Assembly (NCBI GenBank): GCA_022559985.1
Contig: JAFJTR010000064.1
Location: 1-64,000, forward strand
Source: Parastagonospora avenae f. sp. tritici 18332-5
Taxonomy: Eukaryota; Ascomycota; Dothideomycetes; Pleosporales; Phaeosphaeriaceae
Length of the DNA: 64,000 nucleotides
Direction: 5' to 3'
Below the pieces are notes generated by a model. It was not told the DNA's origin. It ran no database searches and worked only from the letters and a program-made list of their open reading frames with translations. Shown here piece by piece: positions 51,191 to 63,080 of this stretch (its first letter is position 1; the number at the start of each line of letters is the position of its first letter). The position numbers and the translations under genes are program-made.

Positions 51191-52751
51191 GATTGTGTAC
51201 TTCGTCGAATCGGGTGCAGTTGATGTGGTTAGCTCCTGAAAGAGCCGCGTTACCAGGCGTTTTCGGGTGGCCCAGGGCTGCACGGTACTTATAGGATGGC
51301 AAGCACCATACGTAATAATGTCATACTACTTAGCCGCTTATGTGTGGAGTAACGCCATTAGTTCGCCGGTACATGTCTAGAGGTTTAGTGTAGATTTTGC
51401 CGTAAGTGGGACCAGGTACCACATTGTTAGCTCGAGGCGGAGTACGTCTTACTGCATACACAATTGAAGGTACCTCGCGGTCCTATAGAAGGAAGACCCA
51501 TCGAAAGTGCTTAATATGTCGCAAGACGTGCATGCCAGGAACCCAATCATCCCACGGATGGTAAAGCACAAGGGCCCTAGGGTGCGGAAGCGGAGTTGTT
51601 CGAGTTGGAGTGGTTGACATCTGTGGTCAGTGGTGACGTCATCCTTGTCTGTAAAAGAGGGGAGACTTGGGTGCAGGGCAAAGAGATGCGTATACGGGTG
51701 TAGATGCTAGTGTGGATCACGGGCATGGTGTGAAACTCTGTACCATGCAGCCGTTGCAAGCCGCCATAGCCACAGTAGGCGTTGGTCCAAGAGTTTGACT
51801 GCGAACCCGCGGGGTGCAAGAATGCGAAGCTCCGCCCTGCATGTACCGTGGCTTACACAGCGGAACTGAGCGGGATGTGTTGACAAATGCCATTAGCCAC
51901 ATCTGCAGGCTCATGCACGTCCTGGGGCGAATTGGAATTCTGGCTGTGGAACACGCGAGAATAGGACGATGGCCATGGCGGGGCTTCGGATGAGCCTCGA
52001 AGGCACCCAGGATCTCGAGTGGATGACGGCCACCGCGATGGGTGACAATGGCGATGAGACAGATGGCAAGTTAAGCGTTGGCGATGCTCAACGGCCATGG
52101 TGAAGAAGCGCGTGATGCCGTTGGTGGGTCCGGGAACGCGTCGCACTTTAGCGTGGTTCCGAGCTACCTCCGCCACGACAGATCCTCGTCGGCACCCACC
52201 ACAACATCGGCGCAATGCGAACAGACACCATAGATGCAATTCATCGACGATCGACGACCAACGATTGAAAATCCACGACTGCTCCAGCAACATAGCGCAA
52301 TGAGACCAGGCACAACATCTTGCGACGTGGTCGTGATTGCAAGCCGTTGACATGATCAACTACTGATGGAATAGAACCAACGAGAGTTGCTGCCATCTAT
52401 AGCCACCGACTGTTTGACTACCGAGGTCACATCGAAAATGGCTCGAATGCCACGTCCGTACCTTGCAATGTATACCGGCTCCTCGATTGATCAGCAAGTG
52501 GCCCCTTGCAGGGCGACCACCTTACTTACCACGAACGCCTCCGATTATAACGGACAGTGAGCTACAGTGCCTCATGCTTTAAGGGCACATTTACACTACT
52601 CCGAGAAGTCGTCTCGGACGTTTACAGTAGGTGCATCTACGCGATTTCTCTTCGGTGAGCTTGTATTTCTGCTTAACACTGCTAGTGTTACATATATCTG
52701 GGTTGATTTGCAGCGCTGCACTCCCAATCGTATCGCTCAACGTTAGTCAAT
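51191..52751. other. Long intergenic region
   Basis: About 1.56 kb between divergent genes. It holds the Egt1 promoter. A minus-strand open frame at 51853-52359 (about 168 codons) is Cys/His/Arg-rich and looks like a chance frame. Nothing else recognised. Confidence 0.4.
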
Positions 52752-54020
52752 ATGGAATACCCATGCTATCCTTTTTCACATCGGACTTATCACTTCGATG
52801 TCATATCCACGCAATCTCCCATCAGTTTCGTGCCCTATTCCCCGTGGGATCTCGACCTTGCTAGGTTGCGGAACGAACAGGAAATTTTAGAGAATGGACT
52901 AGCCACGTACGTTATATATCTCCTCGCTCTGCGCAAGAAGCTGGCACGAAACGAAAGGTCACTGAACCTGGTACCGCCACCAACGCTCACAAAACGCAAA
53001 AAGATGGAACAGAGCAAGCGTATGTTGGAAAGAGAGATCCAGAACCGCAAGCGGGACGAGCAAGCTTTTTTGAACAACCTTCAGGCTTGCAAGACGAACA
53101 TGTATCTCACAGGAGGCCTCTGGAACCAATCTGCGGATGTATTCTCTACAATGGCGGGTTGTACCTCCAGCACGACGCAACAATCGTGCGATGAGTCGGC
53201 ACCTACTGAAGTCAGCTGGAATGGATGGGCCGATGACACGGCGTCTCCATTTCAAAAGTTGCGCAGCAAAGCAGTCGTGCTCAAGGCGGTTGCTCCCAAC
53301 GAACAGGATCATCACGATAACTCAGCAATCCAGACGAGGTCTTTGTCGACACGAGTCCATGAACCAATCCTCGCTGTCTCCGTGTCCCAAGACTATATTG
53401 GATTCAAAGTTGGTCGGTCGTCCCTCAGCCCAGAGGCAACAGTCTTCGAGCCGATCGTCCACACGACAGGACAAGACAACCACCCCCAAATCAAGCATTC
53501 AGCTTTCGCCAAAGGAGGCAAAGATCTACAGATGAGGCGAGTTACAGTAGCGAGCATGCATATTTTTTCAGAAATCTTTCATTACACACAAGGTCTGGGC
53601 GTGAAGACGAGCAGACCCAGACATGGTGCAACACCACTCCACAACGAAGCCCTCGGAAGCACACCAGGAATAAGACTGGTGGGAGACGCAGATCGACCTC
53701 GCTCTAGCGCTTCAACGGAATATCGCGAGACGCCGTGTCACACCTCTGAGGGACTTTTGAGCTGGGTTTACATCAACGACAGCATAGTCAATATGGCGAC
53801 ATGGCGACACGCTACACGGCTGACTGCCGGTGTCAATTTTCCACGCTACCGCTTCCCACTGCAGATGCATTCATACTCCGCGGACCTTTTCGTTGGTTGG
53901 ACTTTGGCTCATGTGTTCATTGCGTGCTTTCTCTGCGTTCACCTGCTTCACCAACCACAAAACACTGCAAATCTTGCACACGAATTACGTTACAGCACGA
54001 TGCTTGAAAAGCCCACATAG
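52752..54020 (+). CDS. Hypothetical coiled-coil protein, 422 aa
   Basis: Single open frame from ATG 52752 to TAG. Residues about 30-120 form a charged, heptad-like region (LLALRKKLARNERSLNL, TKRKKMEQSKRMLEREIQNR, KRDEQAFLNNLQ), so a coiled coil is likely. The remainder is polar with no recognised domain; a hydrophobic stretch near residue 395 (FVGWTLAHVFIACFLCVHLL) could be a membrane segment. Since only the first 130 residues look strongly coding, the true gene may be shorter or have an intron that replaces the later part. The family is not recognised. Confidence 0.5.
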   Translation: MEYPCYPFSHRTYHFDVISTQSPISFVPYSPWDLDLARLRNEQEILENGLATYVIYLLALRKKLARNERSLNLVPPPTLTKRKKMEQSKRMLEREIQNRKRDEQAFLNNLQACKTNMYLTGGLWNQSADVFSTMAGCTSSTTQQSCDESAPTEVSWNGWADDTASPFQKLRSKAVVLKAVAPNEQDHHDNSAIQTRSLSTRVHEPILAVSVSQDYIGFKVGRSSLSPEATVFEPIVHTTGQDNHPQIKHSAFAKGGKDLQMRRVTVASMHIFSEIFHYTQGLGVKTSRPRHGATPLHNEALGSTPGIRLVGDADRPRSSASTEYRETPCHTSEGLLSWVYINDSIVNMATWRHATRLTAGVNFPRYRFPLQMHSYSADLFVGWTLAHVFIACFLCVHLLHQPQNTANLAHELRYSTMLEKPT

Positions 54021-54517
54021 ACTTGTAATTTAAAATCATAACCACATAACATGACACCACCCACGCCGTTGAGTTGTTTTCATTCGTGAGGTGCTCGGTT
54101 CGACGGGGTTAAGTGCGGGACATCGCGAACTAGCAAGCCGGCAGTTGGTGGGGTTTGGCTTCCGTCATTGGCATGCACATGGGCATCGGGAGGGAGCCGA
54201 GCACAAACACACTTCACCACCGCGCCCACATTTTCAACATCAAGCGCTTGCTGGAGTTCAACACTCTACGCACATTCTCTTTGCTGTGAATTAGTTGCTC
54301 TCGTCTTTACAACATCCCCTCGTACTTTGTTCGTGGCCGGCGCGTTATTGAACACACCTCAACAGCCTCCACACTATCCCGGATCGCTGTGCATAACCCT
54401 TGAAAGCGTGCATAGCGTCCCGGCACGCACAGCCGTAGCATACGCCAAATATCTGGACTCGACCCCTCACCAAGTTTGCACGACGTAAAAACGTACCGAC
54501 TACCATTCCTCCACGCC
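54021..54517. other. Intergenic region upstream of CHO2
   Basis: About 500 bp, expected to hold the CHO2 promoter. No perfect inositol/choline-response element (CATGTGAAAT) was noticed. Confidence 0.45.
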
Positions 54518-57500
54518 ATGGCTGGTATCAACCATGACGGCCCGAAGGCCGACGGTAGCCAGTTGCGCGAACGACCATCTGCGAAACCACTACATCTCTA
54601 CAACTCAGAAGATGCAAAACACAAGGTGCTCGAGCTAAATCAAGAAGAAGAAGATAACAAGCATGAAGAGAAACGCAAGACATTCGGTCGTACTCCTGAC
54701 GGCACAGGTAAGCCCGGCATCCCAGCCAGACCAATCGAAGCGGGGCAACGACCGCCACTCTACACCTTTGCATTTGGAGCATCGTGACACTAATACCGCG
54801 TAACTAGTGTTTATTGTGCCACAGACTCATGATATGGTCTCGCAGCTTCTCTCGCCCTCGCAACCAAAGAACCTTTCCGACCTTGCCATTCTTGCTGTGC
54901 TCGCCAGCCTGATATTCACACTCTACATCTGCCCAACAAGCGCCCGCAAACCCATTTTCGCCGCCATATTCCTCTTTTGGCGAGCTGCATACAATGCAGG
55001 CATTGGTTGGCTTCTCGAAGGCCAGTCCAAGCACAACCGCCTCGTCCTCTGGGCGAAGAACTCGCATATATTTGAGGATCCCGAGACGGGTAAAAACCCG
55101 CATCCTACCGTATACAATCTGATCAAGCGCGAGATGGAGACCAAGATTCCACAGGACTACAAGTTCGAGGAAGCGCCGCTCGAGTACAATACGTGGCTGG
55201 TATTCAGGCGTGTAGTAGACTTGATCCTGATGTGTGACTTTGTGTCGTACTGCCTCTTCGCCATCGCCTGCTTTAATCGTCCGCCGGAGAGTTGGCTGCT
55301 CTTTGGATTGCGGTGGACGACAGGTATAGTACTTTTCATCTTCAACGTGTTTGTCAAGCTCGATGCGCATCGCGTGGTCAAGGACTTTGCTTGGTATTGG
55401 TAAGACATCCGGGTATGAAGTGGGTAAGTTGATTGAGAATGGATGTGCTGATACTGCATATAGGGGAGATTTCTTCTACCTTATTGACCAGAATCTGACG
55501 TTCGACGGTGTGTTCGAAATGGCACCGTGAGTCAAACTCCAACACTTGAGTTGAGAGTTCGTCACTGACATTGCAGACATCCGATGTATTCTGTGGGATA
55601 TGCTGGCTACTGTTCGTTGCCCTATAATCACTCCTGAATAACTTCAGCATACTAACAGCTGCTAGATGGCATAGCCTTGATGATGGCAAGCTATCACGTG
55701 TTATTCATATCAATCGTCGCCCACGCCGCTCAATTTGCCTTCTTGACTCTCGTGGAAGAACCTCACATTCAGAAGATCTACAACCCACCACCGCCACGCC
55801 GAATGCGCCAAAACTCCGAGAAGTTCAGCCATGAAGACCGCCCAGCGACAGCCCTTTCCGATGCGACTTTCACTGACACGGGTGCCGTTTACGACTCCGT
55901 CAGACAACCTGCCCCCATGCACCACATTGTCGGCCTCCAGAACACCGACTTCCACCGCTCGATTGACGTTACGGTAGTGTTACTTTCCTTCTACATGTTC
56001 TGTCTCGCGACCGTGACTCCAAATACTTTCGCGGTGCGTTTCTTTCTCTTCGTTCACGCATTTGTTTGGCGACTCTGGTACGCTCTAGGTCTTGGCTACA
56101 TCCTCGACCGACAATCCAAAAAGAAGAACTGGACCCGGCACTTCATCAAGCATGGAGACACCAAAGAAGAAGCATGGCGACAGTGGAAGTCGCTCTATCA
56201 CCTCAGTATGACCATGTGCCATGCTTCATTCGGAGCGGCGGTCTGGAAGATGTACGAGCTGCCGTCAGACTGGTCCCTTGGCTTGACTCTTCTGAGGCAT
56301 GTTCTTGGTGCGGGATTGCTGTTGCTACAACTCTGGACTTCGACAAGTATCTACGACTCTCTAGGCGAGTTTGGATGGTTCTGTGGCGACTTTTGTAAGT
56401 TCCCCGCCCCTGTTTCTACCCCACCAGGCGCCGTCAAGTGTGACTTCACTTCCCAAATCACGTCCGAACAAGAACACGATCAGGAAGCGTCCACATCTTC
56501 ACAAATGTATTGATGTACACCCGTGTGTTCTTCGGATTTGTGTAAATTTACAGGCTTCAGTACGTGCTGGCTGAGGAAACCCGGACATTATGACTTACGG
56601 CGCCCGGTGGAGTCATCTCGGACTCTATCTCAAGTGTTAGATGCTAATCGTAATACTTCCCATAGTCTTCGACCCACCATCGAGCAACCTCACGTACTCG
56701 GGCATCTATCGTTTCCTCAACAACCCGGAGCGCGTGCTTGGTTTGGCTGGTGTATGGGGCCTCGCGCTGATCACATGGAACCCGCCGATCTTTTACCTTG
56801 CTGCAACCGCTCACATACTCAATTTGGCATTTCTGCAATTTGTTGAGAGGCCTCACATGCAACGGTACGTACTAGCATTTTTACACAAGGGTCCCCGGGT
56901 CACCAGTCTCTACGACCTGTACAGCGTTGCGATATATTTCAGGAGTATATCGGTTGGCTACTGTGCACGAGATGTCACAAAATTCAGTAAACTTCTGCTA
57001 ACGTGGTACTTGCAGATTATACGGCCGCAAGCTTCGAGCCGAAAGTGGTGTCAGCAAGACTCTTCGCCAAGCTCTACCAAGTCCGGTGCGCAACTGGCAA
57101 TCAGCAGCAGACGACTATGTCAATTCAACCGTTGAATTTATTGAAGATCTCCTGGAGCATGCCAGACCAAAGCTTGCTGCGGGTTACGAGACAATTGTCA
57201 AAGATACCACTGCCTTGTTCAAAACATACCCAGCGCGCATCTCCATCACTCGTGTTCCCCAGGACCTCGCAGGCTTGGACCCAAAACAGTATAAGCTTGA
57301 GATCGAGGGCACGCCATCCGCACCTACTGTAGAGATCCAAAAACACGGTGGCCGCGAAGGAGAGCTAGCCAGAACCCCGGCAACCCGCACAAGCGAGTTC
57401 AAGACGCTCACTTTCGAGTATGGCGCGCCGATTCGTGTGCGCTGGCAAGCACCTGTCAATCATCACAATAAGGATTGGATTGGTCTGTACATGGTCACGG

Positions 57501-58291
57501 ACAATCAGTCTCGTGAGGTCACACGCATCAGCTCCAATGGGAGATGGGTGGCTACGAACAAAGGCGTGTATGATTCTACTCGCGCCGAGGATGGGATTTT
57601 GGTTTCTGACAGGCTTGTGGCTGTCAACTCTGATGAAGAAGAGGGAGGTGACTACTACACTGGGGAGATGGTCTTTAATGGGGACAAGCGTGAGTATTGA
57701 AATAACCTGCACCTGAACACTTGCTGATGCTTCGTGTAGTCTGGTGGACAACTGGCGTGTTCGAGTTTAGGTACCACCACGGCGGCAAACATCACGTCAT
57801 GGCATTGTCTCAGGCCTTCGAGATCCGCATCGCGAGGTTTGACGAGGATGATGTGGAGGTGGACGCCAATGGAAGTGTCCACCGCGCCGTCGAGCAGGCT
57901 CTTCTACCTGTCATTCAGAACTGCTTCGACCGAGACCCAGAGATTGCGCCTTCTACGCCAGAGGAGAGCTTCGGAAGCCTGGTGGAGCGAGATGGCAAGT
58001 TTGCCAAGCGCGTTGTGTTCGCCGTCCATCAGATGTGAGTAATCCACAACGATCTCAAGAAGATATATCATAGACTAACATGTCCAGGTTCGGCATTGAG
58101 TTCGCGCCCGAAGTCGTCCAGGCCGACGGGAACGCAAGAAACCTGGCATGGCGCATCTGTAATGCAAAGAAGATCCTTGTACGTTCACATCCTGTTACCA
58201 CAGCGTCTAGCCGTGCGTCTGACAATAGTACCACTAGGCGCCGTACAGCATGTCCGCAAGCCGCGGTAGGAACACGCCCACATCGCGCTAA
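54518..58291 (+). CDS. CHO2: Phosphatidylethanolamine N-methyltransferase
   Basis: ER enzyme that adds the first methyl group to phosphatidylethanolamine in phosphatidylcholine synthesis, using SAM. Ten exons: 54518-54707, 54808-55399, 55464-55526, 55577-55611, 55666-56394, 56666-56864, 57016-57689, 57740-58034, 58088-58178, 58238-58291; phases agree and give 973 aa, typical for fungal Cho2. Two homologous membrane halves are visible. The first has WGDFFYLIDQNLTFDGVFEM, HPMYSVGYAGYYGIALMMAS and VEEPHIQKIY; the second has GDFFFDPPSSNLTYSGIYRF, LNNPERVLGLAGVWGLALI and VERPHMQRLYG. A soluble C-terminal domain follows (IRVRWQAPVNHHNKDWIGLY). Intron 5 is 271 nt and intron 6 is 151 nt, longer than the rest. 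The short basic/Ser tail is ordinary. Confidence 0.95.
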
Positions 58292-59289
58292 GGCGGGCTC
58301 GTATACCTTGCCTTAAGCAATGTGTTGGGGGAAGTCTTTGTCTCGAGGCTATTGACCTCCCCTTTCGGAAGGCTTCTAGAAGAACACCAAGCACATGGAA
58401 CAAGCCATTTGCGAGATGGGTCCTCCGTATTTTGCCTATTGTTGCTCTTGGGCGAGGAGAATCTCGTCTTTGTTCGTATCGCGTGCGTACGGAAGGTTGT
58501 GTTGCACTGAAGGCACGCGATGGGAGAGGTAAGGGAGCATGGAGTGGTTGTAAATTGACACGGGCATTGGCACTCGCATCGACGTTGAGTACAAGAGCGT
58601 ATACGTTTTCATAGTTCATATTCAACAAGTTGCGGAGTTACTTGCCTGAATACGGCCGTGAGATAGAATGTGACAAATGGATGACTCGATATATCTGCTG
58701 ACGGTGCTGCATGTACATTGCATGAGGTGGATTCGGCATGTCCGGGCTGCATCCACCGCGTTCGTATTTTGCCCTATTTGGGCTCGAAATACCAGGATGA
58801 ATGATGTGGACACATGCTCATCAGGAAAACACTACCATCCACAAATCCGCTCAAAACTATCCCAACATGGGAAGCGCAGGCACGTGAAGTGCGGAGTCAA
58901 TTCGGTCTTATCAGATGGGCGTGCATGACGATGACAGGCGATAGCCTCGGCCTTTCGGCTGTGGCCCGTGAGGTGGTGCCGACCTCGCGACAAGAGCATC
59001 TTCTGGAAGCGCGGAGGCAAGGGGACGAGGTACGATATATGCTGACGTGTTTGATTCCTCTGGCTTCATGATTATGCAAACTGCTACTTCGCGTTTGAAT
59101 TGAGATTGACATGTACATGAGCATCTAGTGAGAGCCCAGGTCAGGTTCACTCGGAGGCTCACTCCCAAGCTTACCCGCACCCCCGGATCCGCATCGCATT
59201 GCATCACCTCCCTCCAGCTCCCACGCGAGCACCCCTTCGACATCTCTCCCACGCCTTTTCTTTCCTCTAATTCCATCCCCCCACCCACC
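58292..59289. other. Intergenic region
   Basis: About 1 kb between CHO2 and the Lon gene, same strand. The last 120 bp is C-rich and pyrimidine-rich, consistent with a 5' leader. The Lon frame extends upstream without ATG. Confidence 0.5.
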
Positions 59290-62076
59290 ATGGGCAGAAG
59301 CAGCTCCAAATCAACCCCCGGCACAAAAGTGCTCCCGCTCATCCCGCTCGCGCCTCCGCTCGCGGTCCTCCCCGGCACGACGCTCAAGATCCCCATCACC
59401 AACCGCTCCGACGTCGCCGCCATCCTCGCCAAAATCTACAGCATCAGCCCGACTGCCAAGCCTGATGCCTCCATTACCGTCGCGTGCGTGCCGCTCAATT
59501 CGAACACAATCAGCCCGAAAGATGGCCGGCTGCTGATTGAAGATGGCGCCGGCTTGGGCAAGACGGTGTACGAGAGCGATCCCATGCAGGCGGGCAAGAA
59601 AGATGTCTTTGGCTATGCCTGCGTGGCCAAGGTTAGCGGCGTGCAGGGGCGGCGACAGGGCGACTTGAGCCTCGTCGTCGAGGGCCTGGAGCGAGTCCAG
59701 GTCGTTGACGTCGTGCAGGAACGGCCGTACTTCGAAGGCGAATTGGCCATGGTCGATGAACACGTCGACATTGCGAGCACAGAGCTACTGGAGCAGTTCA
59801 ACTTGCTCAAGCAACTATCCCGAGAACTCCTGGCGCTCGTCAGATTGTCGGCGATTCTGCCACGCACGCCGACGGTCACGCTCTCGCCGATTGTCGCGAG
59901 GCGCCTGGAGCTGTACATCACGCGCAAGGATCTGTCCGAGGCTGGGTCGCTGGCGGATTTCATGGCGAATGTGGTGGACTGTACGCATGAGGAGAAGCTG
60001 CGTGTGCTGGCGGCCGTGGATGCCAAGGAGAGGGTCGAGAGGGTCATTGAGATATTGCAACGCCAGATTAGCAGCATTCAGGGGAGCACGAGGATTACGG
60101 TTACGACGACACAGGTGCCGAGTGGAAGCTTTGATATCGACCAGCTGCGGAGGCTACAACAGGCGGCGCTGGTACGGCAGGGCAAAGCGGGGAATAATGG
60201 AATGCCTGGTGGGTTTCCTGCGGGCTTTCCGGGCGGAGGGCAACAACAGGGCGGCGAGGAGGAAGCCAATGAGATTGATGAGCTGAAGAAGAGATTGGAG
60301 GACGCGAAGCTGTCGCCCGATGCGGAGAAGGTTGCACAGCGTGAGCTCGGAAGATTGCAGAAGATGAACCCGGCACAGGCAGAATACCAGGTCTGCAGAA
60401 ACTACCTGGAGAACCTGGCGGAGATCCCGTGGACCAAGATGACGGTCGACCAACTCGATGCCGGCACCCTAGTCAAGGCGAAGAAGCAGCTCGACGACGA
60501 CCACTACGGTCTGGAGAAGATCAAGAAGAGGTTGTTGGAGTACTTGGCTGTGCTGAAGCTCAAGGAGCAGGCGAACAGGAGCATCGACGACCAGATCCGC
60601 GCGCTGAGTGAGACTTCAGAGGCGGAAGAGGAGGCCAAGGAGCAGGAGGAAGAGAAGGTGTCGAAAGAACCGTCAGAGGAGGAGCTACGGCTGCTCGAGA
60701 AGAAGCGCATGGTGGACAAGTCGCCCATTCTGCTGCTTGCTGGCCCCCCAGGAACTGGAAAGACGTCTCTTGCCAAGTCGGTTGCTACAGCGCTTGGTCG
60801 CAAGTTTCACCGCATCTCGCTTGGTGGTGTTCGCGATGAAGCTGAGATCCGCGGTCACCGCCGCACGTATGTCGCCGCCATGCCGGGTCTCATTGTCAAC
60901 GGCCTGAAGAAGGTCGGTGTCTCGAACCCGGTCTTCCTGCTGGATGAGATTGACAAGCTCGGCACATCGAACTATAATGGCGACCCTTCTGCGGCCATGC
61001 TGGAGGTCCTCGACCCAGAGCAGAACCACACCTTTACCGATCACTACGTCAACATCCCCATCGACCTGTCCAAGGTCCTTTTCATTGCTACGGCCAACAG
61101 CCTTGAGACCATCCCCGCCCCTCTCCTCGACCGCATGGAAACCATCAATCTCTCCGGCTACACCACGCTTGAGAAGCGCCACATCGCCTCGCGCCATCTG
61201 ATCCCCAAGCAAATCACCACCAACGGCATGAGCCAGAACAACCTAGAGATTCCAACCGACGTCCTCGACAAGATCATCACGGCCTACACGCGTGAGTCGG
61301 GGGTGAGAAACCTGGAGCGCGAGATCGGATCTGTATGCCGCTCCAAAGCCGTTGAATATGCCACGTGCAAAGACACCAACACCCTCGCCGCATATACCCC
61401 CACCGTGACTCTAGAAGACCTCGACTCCACGCTCGGCATCGAGAAATTCGCAGAGGAATTGACCGAAGCATCCTCCCGCCCCGGCGTCATAACCGGGCTC
61501 GTCGCCTACTCCTCCGGCGGCCAGGGCAGCATCCTCTTCATCGAAATTGCCGACATGCCGGGCTCCGGGCGCGTGCAACTCACCGGCAAACTGGGCGACG
61601 TGCTGAAAGAAAGCGTCGAAGTCGCCCTCACATGGGTAAAAGCCCACGCCTTCGAACTTGGCCTCAGCACCACCCGCACAGAAGACATCATGAAAGCCCG
61701 CAGCATCCACGTCCACTGCCCCTCCGGCGCGATCCCCAAAGACGGCCCCTCCGCCGGCCTCGCACACACCATCGGCCTCATCAGCTTATTCTCAAATAGC
61801 CCCGTGCCCCCCACGCTCGCCATGACGGGCGAAGTCAGTCTGCGCGGCCGCGTGCTGCCCGTCGGCGGGATTAAAGAGAAACTCATCGGCGCGATGCGCG
61901 CGGGCGTGGAGAGAGTGCTTCTCCCCGAGGGCAATCGCAAGGACGCGAGGGATTTGCCCGAGGAAGTCAAACTGGGGCTCAAGATTGAGTTTGTGGCGCA
62001 TATTTGGGAGGCGTTGGGGTTGGTGTGGCCGGAGAGGTGGGAGGGGAGAGTGGGGGTTGGGGAGAGTCGGCTGTAA
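59290..62076 (+). CDS. Peroxisomal Lon protease
   Basis: ATP-dependent AAA+ serine protease. Single-exon frame of 928 aa. The start is the ATG at 59290; the frame upstream begins only with GTG. Domains: N-terminal LAN substrate-binding part (about 10-290), a flexible Gly/Gln insert (about 300-320), AAA with Walker A GPPGTGKTSLAKS at about residue 485 and Walker B VFLLDEIDKLG, and a protease domain with the catalytic Ser near residue 821 in KDGPSAGLAHTIGL and the dyad Lys about 43 residues on in GGIKEKLIGA. No mitochondrial presequence is present, and the last three residues are SRL, a PTS1 peroxisomal import signal. This identifies it as the peroxisomal form (Pln type) that degrades damaged matrix proteins, not mitochondrial Pim1. 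Confidence 0.94.
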   Translation: MGRSSSKSTPGTKVLPLIPLAPPLAVLPGTTLKIPITNRSDVAAILAKIYSISPTAKPDASITVACVPLNSNTISPKDGRLLIEDGAGLGKTVYESDPMQAGKKDVFGYACVAKVSGVQGRRQGDLSLVVEGLERVQVVDVVQERPYFEGELAMVDEHVDIASTELLEQFNLLKQLSRELLALVRLSAILPRTPTVTLSPIVARRLELYITRKDLSEAGSLADFMANVVDCTHEEKLRVLAAVDAKERVERVIEILQRQISSIQGSTRITVTTTQVPSGSFDIDQLRRLQQAALVRQGKAGNNGMPGGFPAGFPGGGQQQGGEEEANEIDELKKRLEDAKLSPDAEKVAQRELGRLQKMNPAQAEYQVCRNYLENLAEIPWTKMTVDQLDAGTLVKAKKQLDDDHYGLEKIKKRLLEYLAVLKLKEQANRSIDDQIRALSETSEAEEEAKEQEEEKVSKEPSEEELRLLEKKRMVDKSPILLLAGPPGTGKTSLAKSVATALGRKFHRISLGGVRDEAEIRGHRRTYVAAMPGLIVNGLKKVGVSNPVFLLDEIDKLGTSNYNGDPSAAMLEVLDPEQNHTFTDHYVNIPIDLSKVLFIATANSLETIPAPLLDRMETINLSGYTTLEKRHIASRHLIPKQITTNGMSQNNLEIPTDVLDKIITAYTRESGVRNLEREIGSVCRSKAVEYATCKDTNTLAAYTPTVTLEDLDSTLGIEKFAEELTEASSRPGVITGLVAYSSGGQGSILFIEIADMPGSGRVQLTGKLGDVLKESVEVALTWVKAHAFELGLSTTRTEDIMKARSIHVHCPSGAIPKDGPSAGLAHTIGLISLFSNSPVPPTLAMTGEVSLRGRVLPVGGIKEKLIGAMRAGVERVLLPEGNRKDARDLPEEVKLGLKIEFVAHIWEALGLVWPERWEGRVGVGESRL

Positions 62077-62254
62077 GGTGTAGGTGGGAGGGGGAAGAGA
62101 GGGGTGTTTGGACTTGGATTTAGCGATTTAGCATTCGTTTAGCGAGTATTAGTATCTATCTATACATCATCACCTTGTGGTTTGGGGTTTGTGTGGCATG
62201 CGATGCAGGATCGTGAATTTCGGACGTCTTGTCTGCGTTCACTCGAACGAGGTA

Positions 62255-62262
62255 TATATAAA
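62255..62262 (+). promoter_or_regulatory. TATA-like box ahead of the pyrimidine-rich region
   Basis: TATATAAA followed by a C-run and a CT-rich stretch. It resembles a fungal core promoter, but no convincing gene follows. Confidence 0.35.
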
Positions 62263-62410
62263 CCCCCCCGCTCTCCCGCTCTTCTTCTCCTTATCAACCT
62301 GCACAACTTGTGCCTTTTACCCAAAAAACAAATGTTATCTTGAGCACATGTCCTGGCTCTGCCTCTGCCTCTTCTCCAAAACGTACGCGATTGCGCCGTC
62401 ATGTTGCGCT

Positions 62411-63080
62411 CTGCCTCCCCATCCACCCAAATCGCACCACCAAAAAACTCTGGCATTCTTCTCGTATGTCTTCTGTCCTGCTCGCCTCTCAAAACGATAC
62501 GAGACACGTTCCATGTGTTTTCTGCTCTCCGTCCACGCGCCATCCAAAAAACCGAGTCAAGCAACTTATGTTCTCCGCTCCCGTTTCCCAACCCAAAACT
62601 ATGAAAAGTATCTTGATGGCTGGGCTCGCCTGCTCTCTTTCCACTTATCCTCCCCCCCCTTTTCTCTAAAATTTGAAATGAAGTCGGTATATTGCCGCCT
62701 CTGCCTCCCCACCCACCAAAACTCCCAACACCAAAAAAATTTGGTATTCTTCTCGTATGTCTCTTCTCCCCGCCTGTCAAAATGTCATCAAGAGCATCCG
62801 ATGTCTCTTCTGTGCTCCTTCCACTCGCCATCGAAAAAAAAAATGAGACGAAGCGCCCCCATGTTCTCCGCTCCCGTCTTCCAACCCGAGGCATCCTCAG
62901 ATATCTCTTCTGCTCTATTAAAAACCGAACTCGATGATCGCATGTATTCTCCGCTCTTTCTTTCCTGTCAACTCAAAACCATGAAGAGCATCTTGATGTC
63001 TGGTCGAGTCTGGTCTTCTTCCCACTCGTCATCGAAAAGACTTGGGCAGTGACTTATGTTCTCCGCTCTCCTCCGCGGTG
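62411..63080 (+). repeat. Degenerate tandem repeat, pyrimidine-rich
   Basis: Two diverged units with a period of about 291 bp start near 62411 and 62701 and share landmarks: CTGCCTCCCC, ATTCTTCTCGTATGTCT, and ATGTTCTCCGCTCCCGT. A partial third block near 62958-63075 repeats the CAAAACCATGAAGAGCATCTTG and TTATGTTCTCCGCTC segments seen at about 62590 and 62570. The stretch 62.2-63.5 kb is strongly C/T-rich on the plus strand. Both strands carry open frames through it (plus 62198-63052; minus 62160-62894), as the period is a multiple of three. Coding status is undecided. Confidence 0.65.

Noticed and set aside
51853..52359. 168-codon minus-strand frame
   Set aside because: Cys/His/Arg-rich with no recognisable domain, no ATG context of note and no splice support.
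62198..63052. Calling the 285-codon plus-strand frame a gene
   Set aside because: The openness follows from repeat period and C/T bias, and the opposite strand is equally open; kept as a repeat instead.
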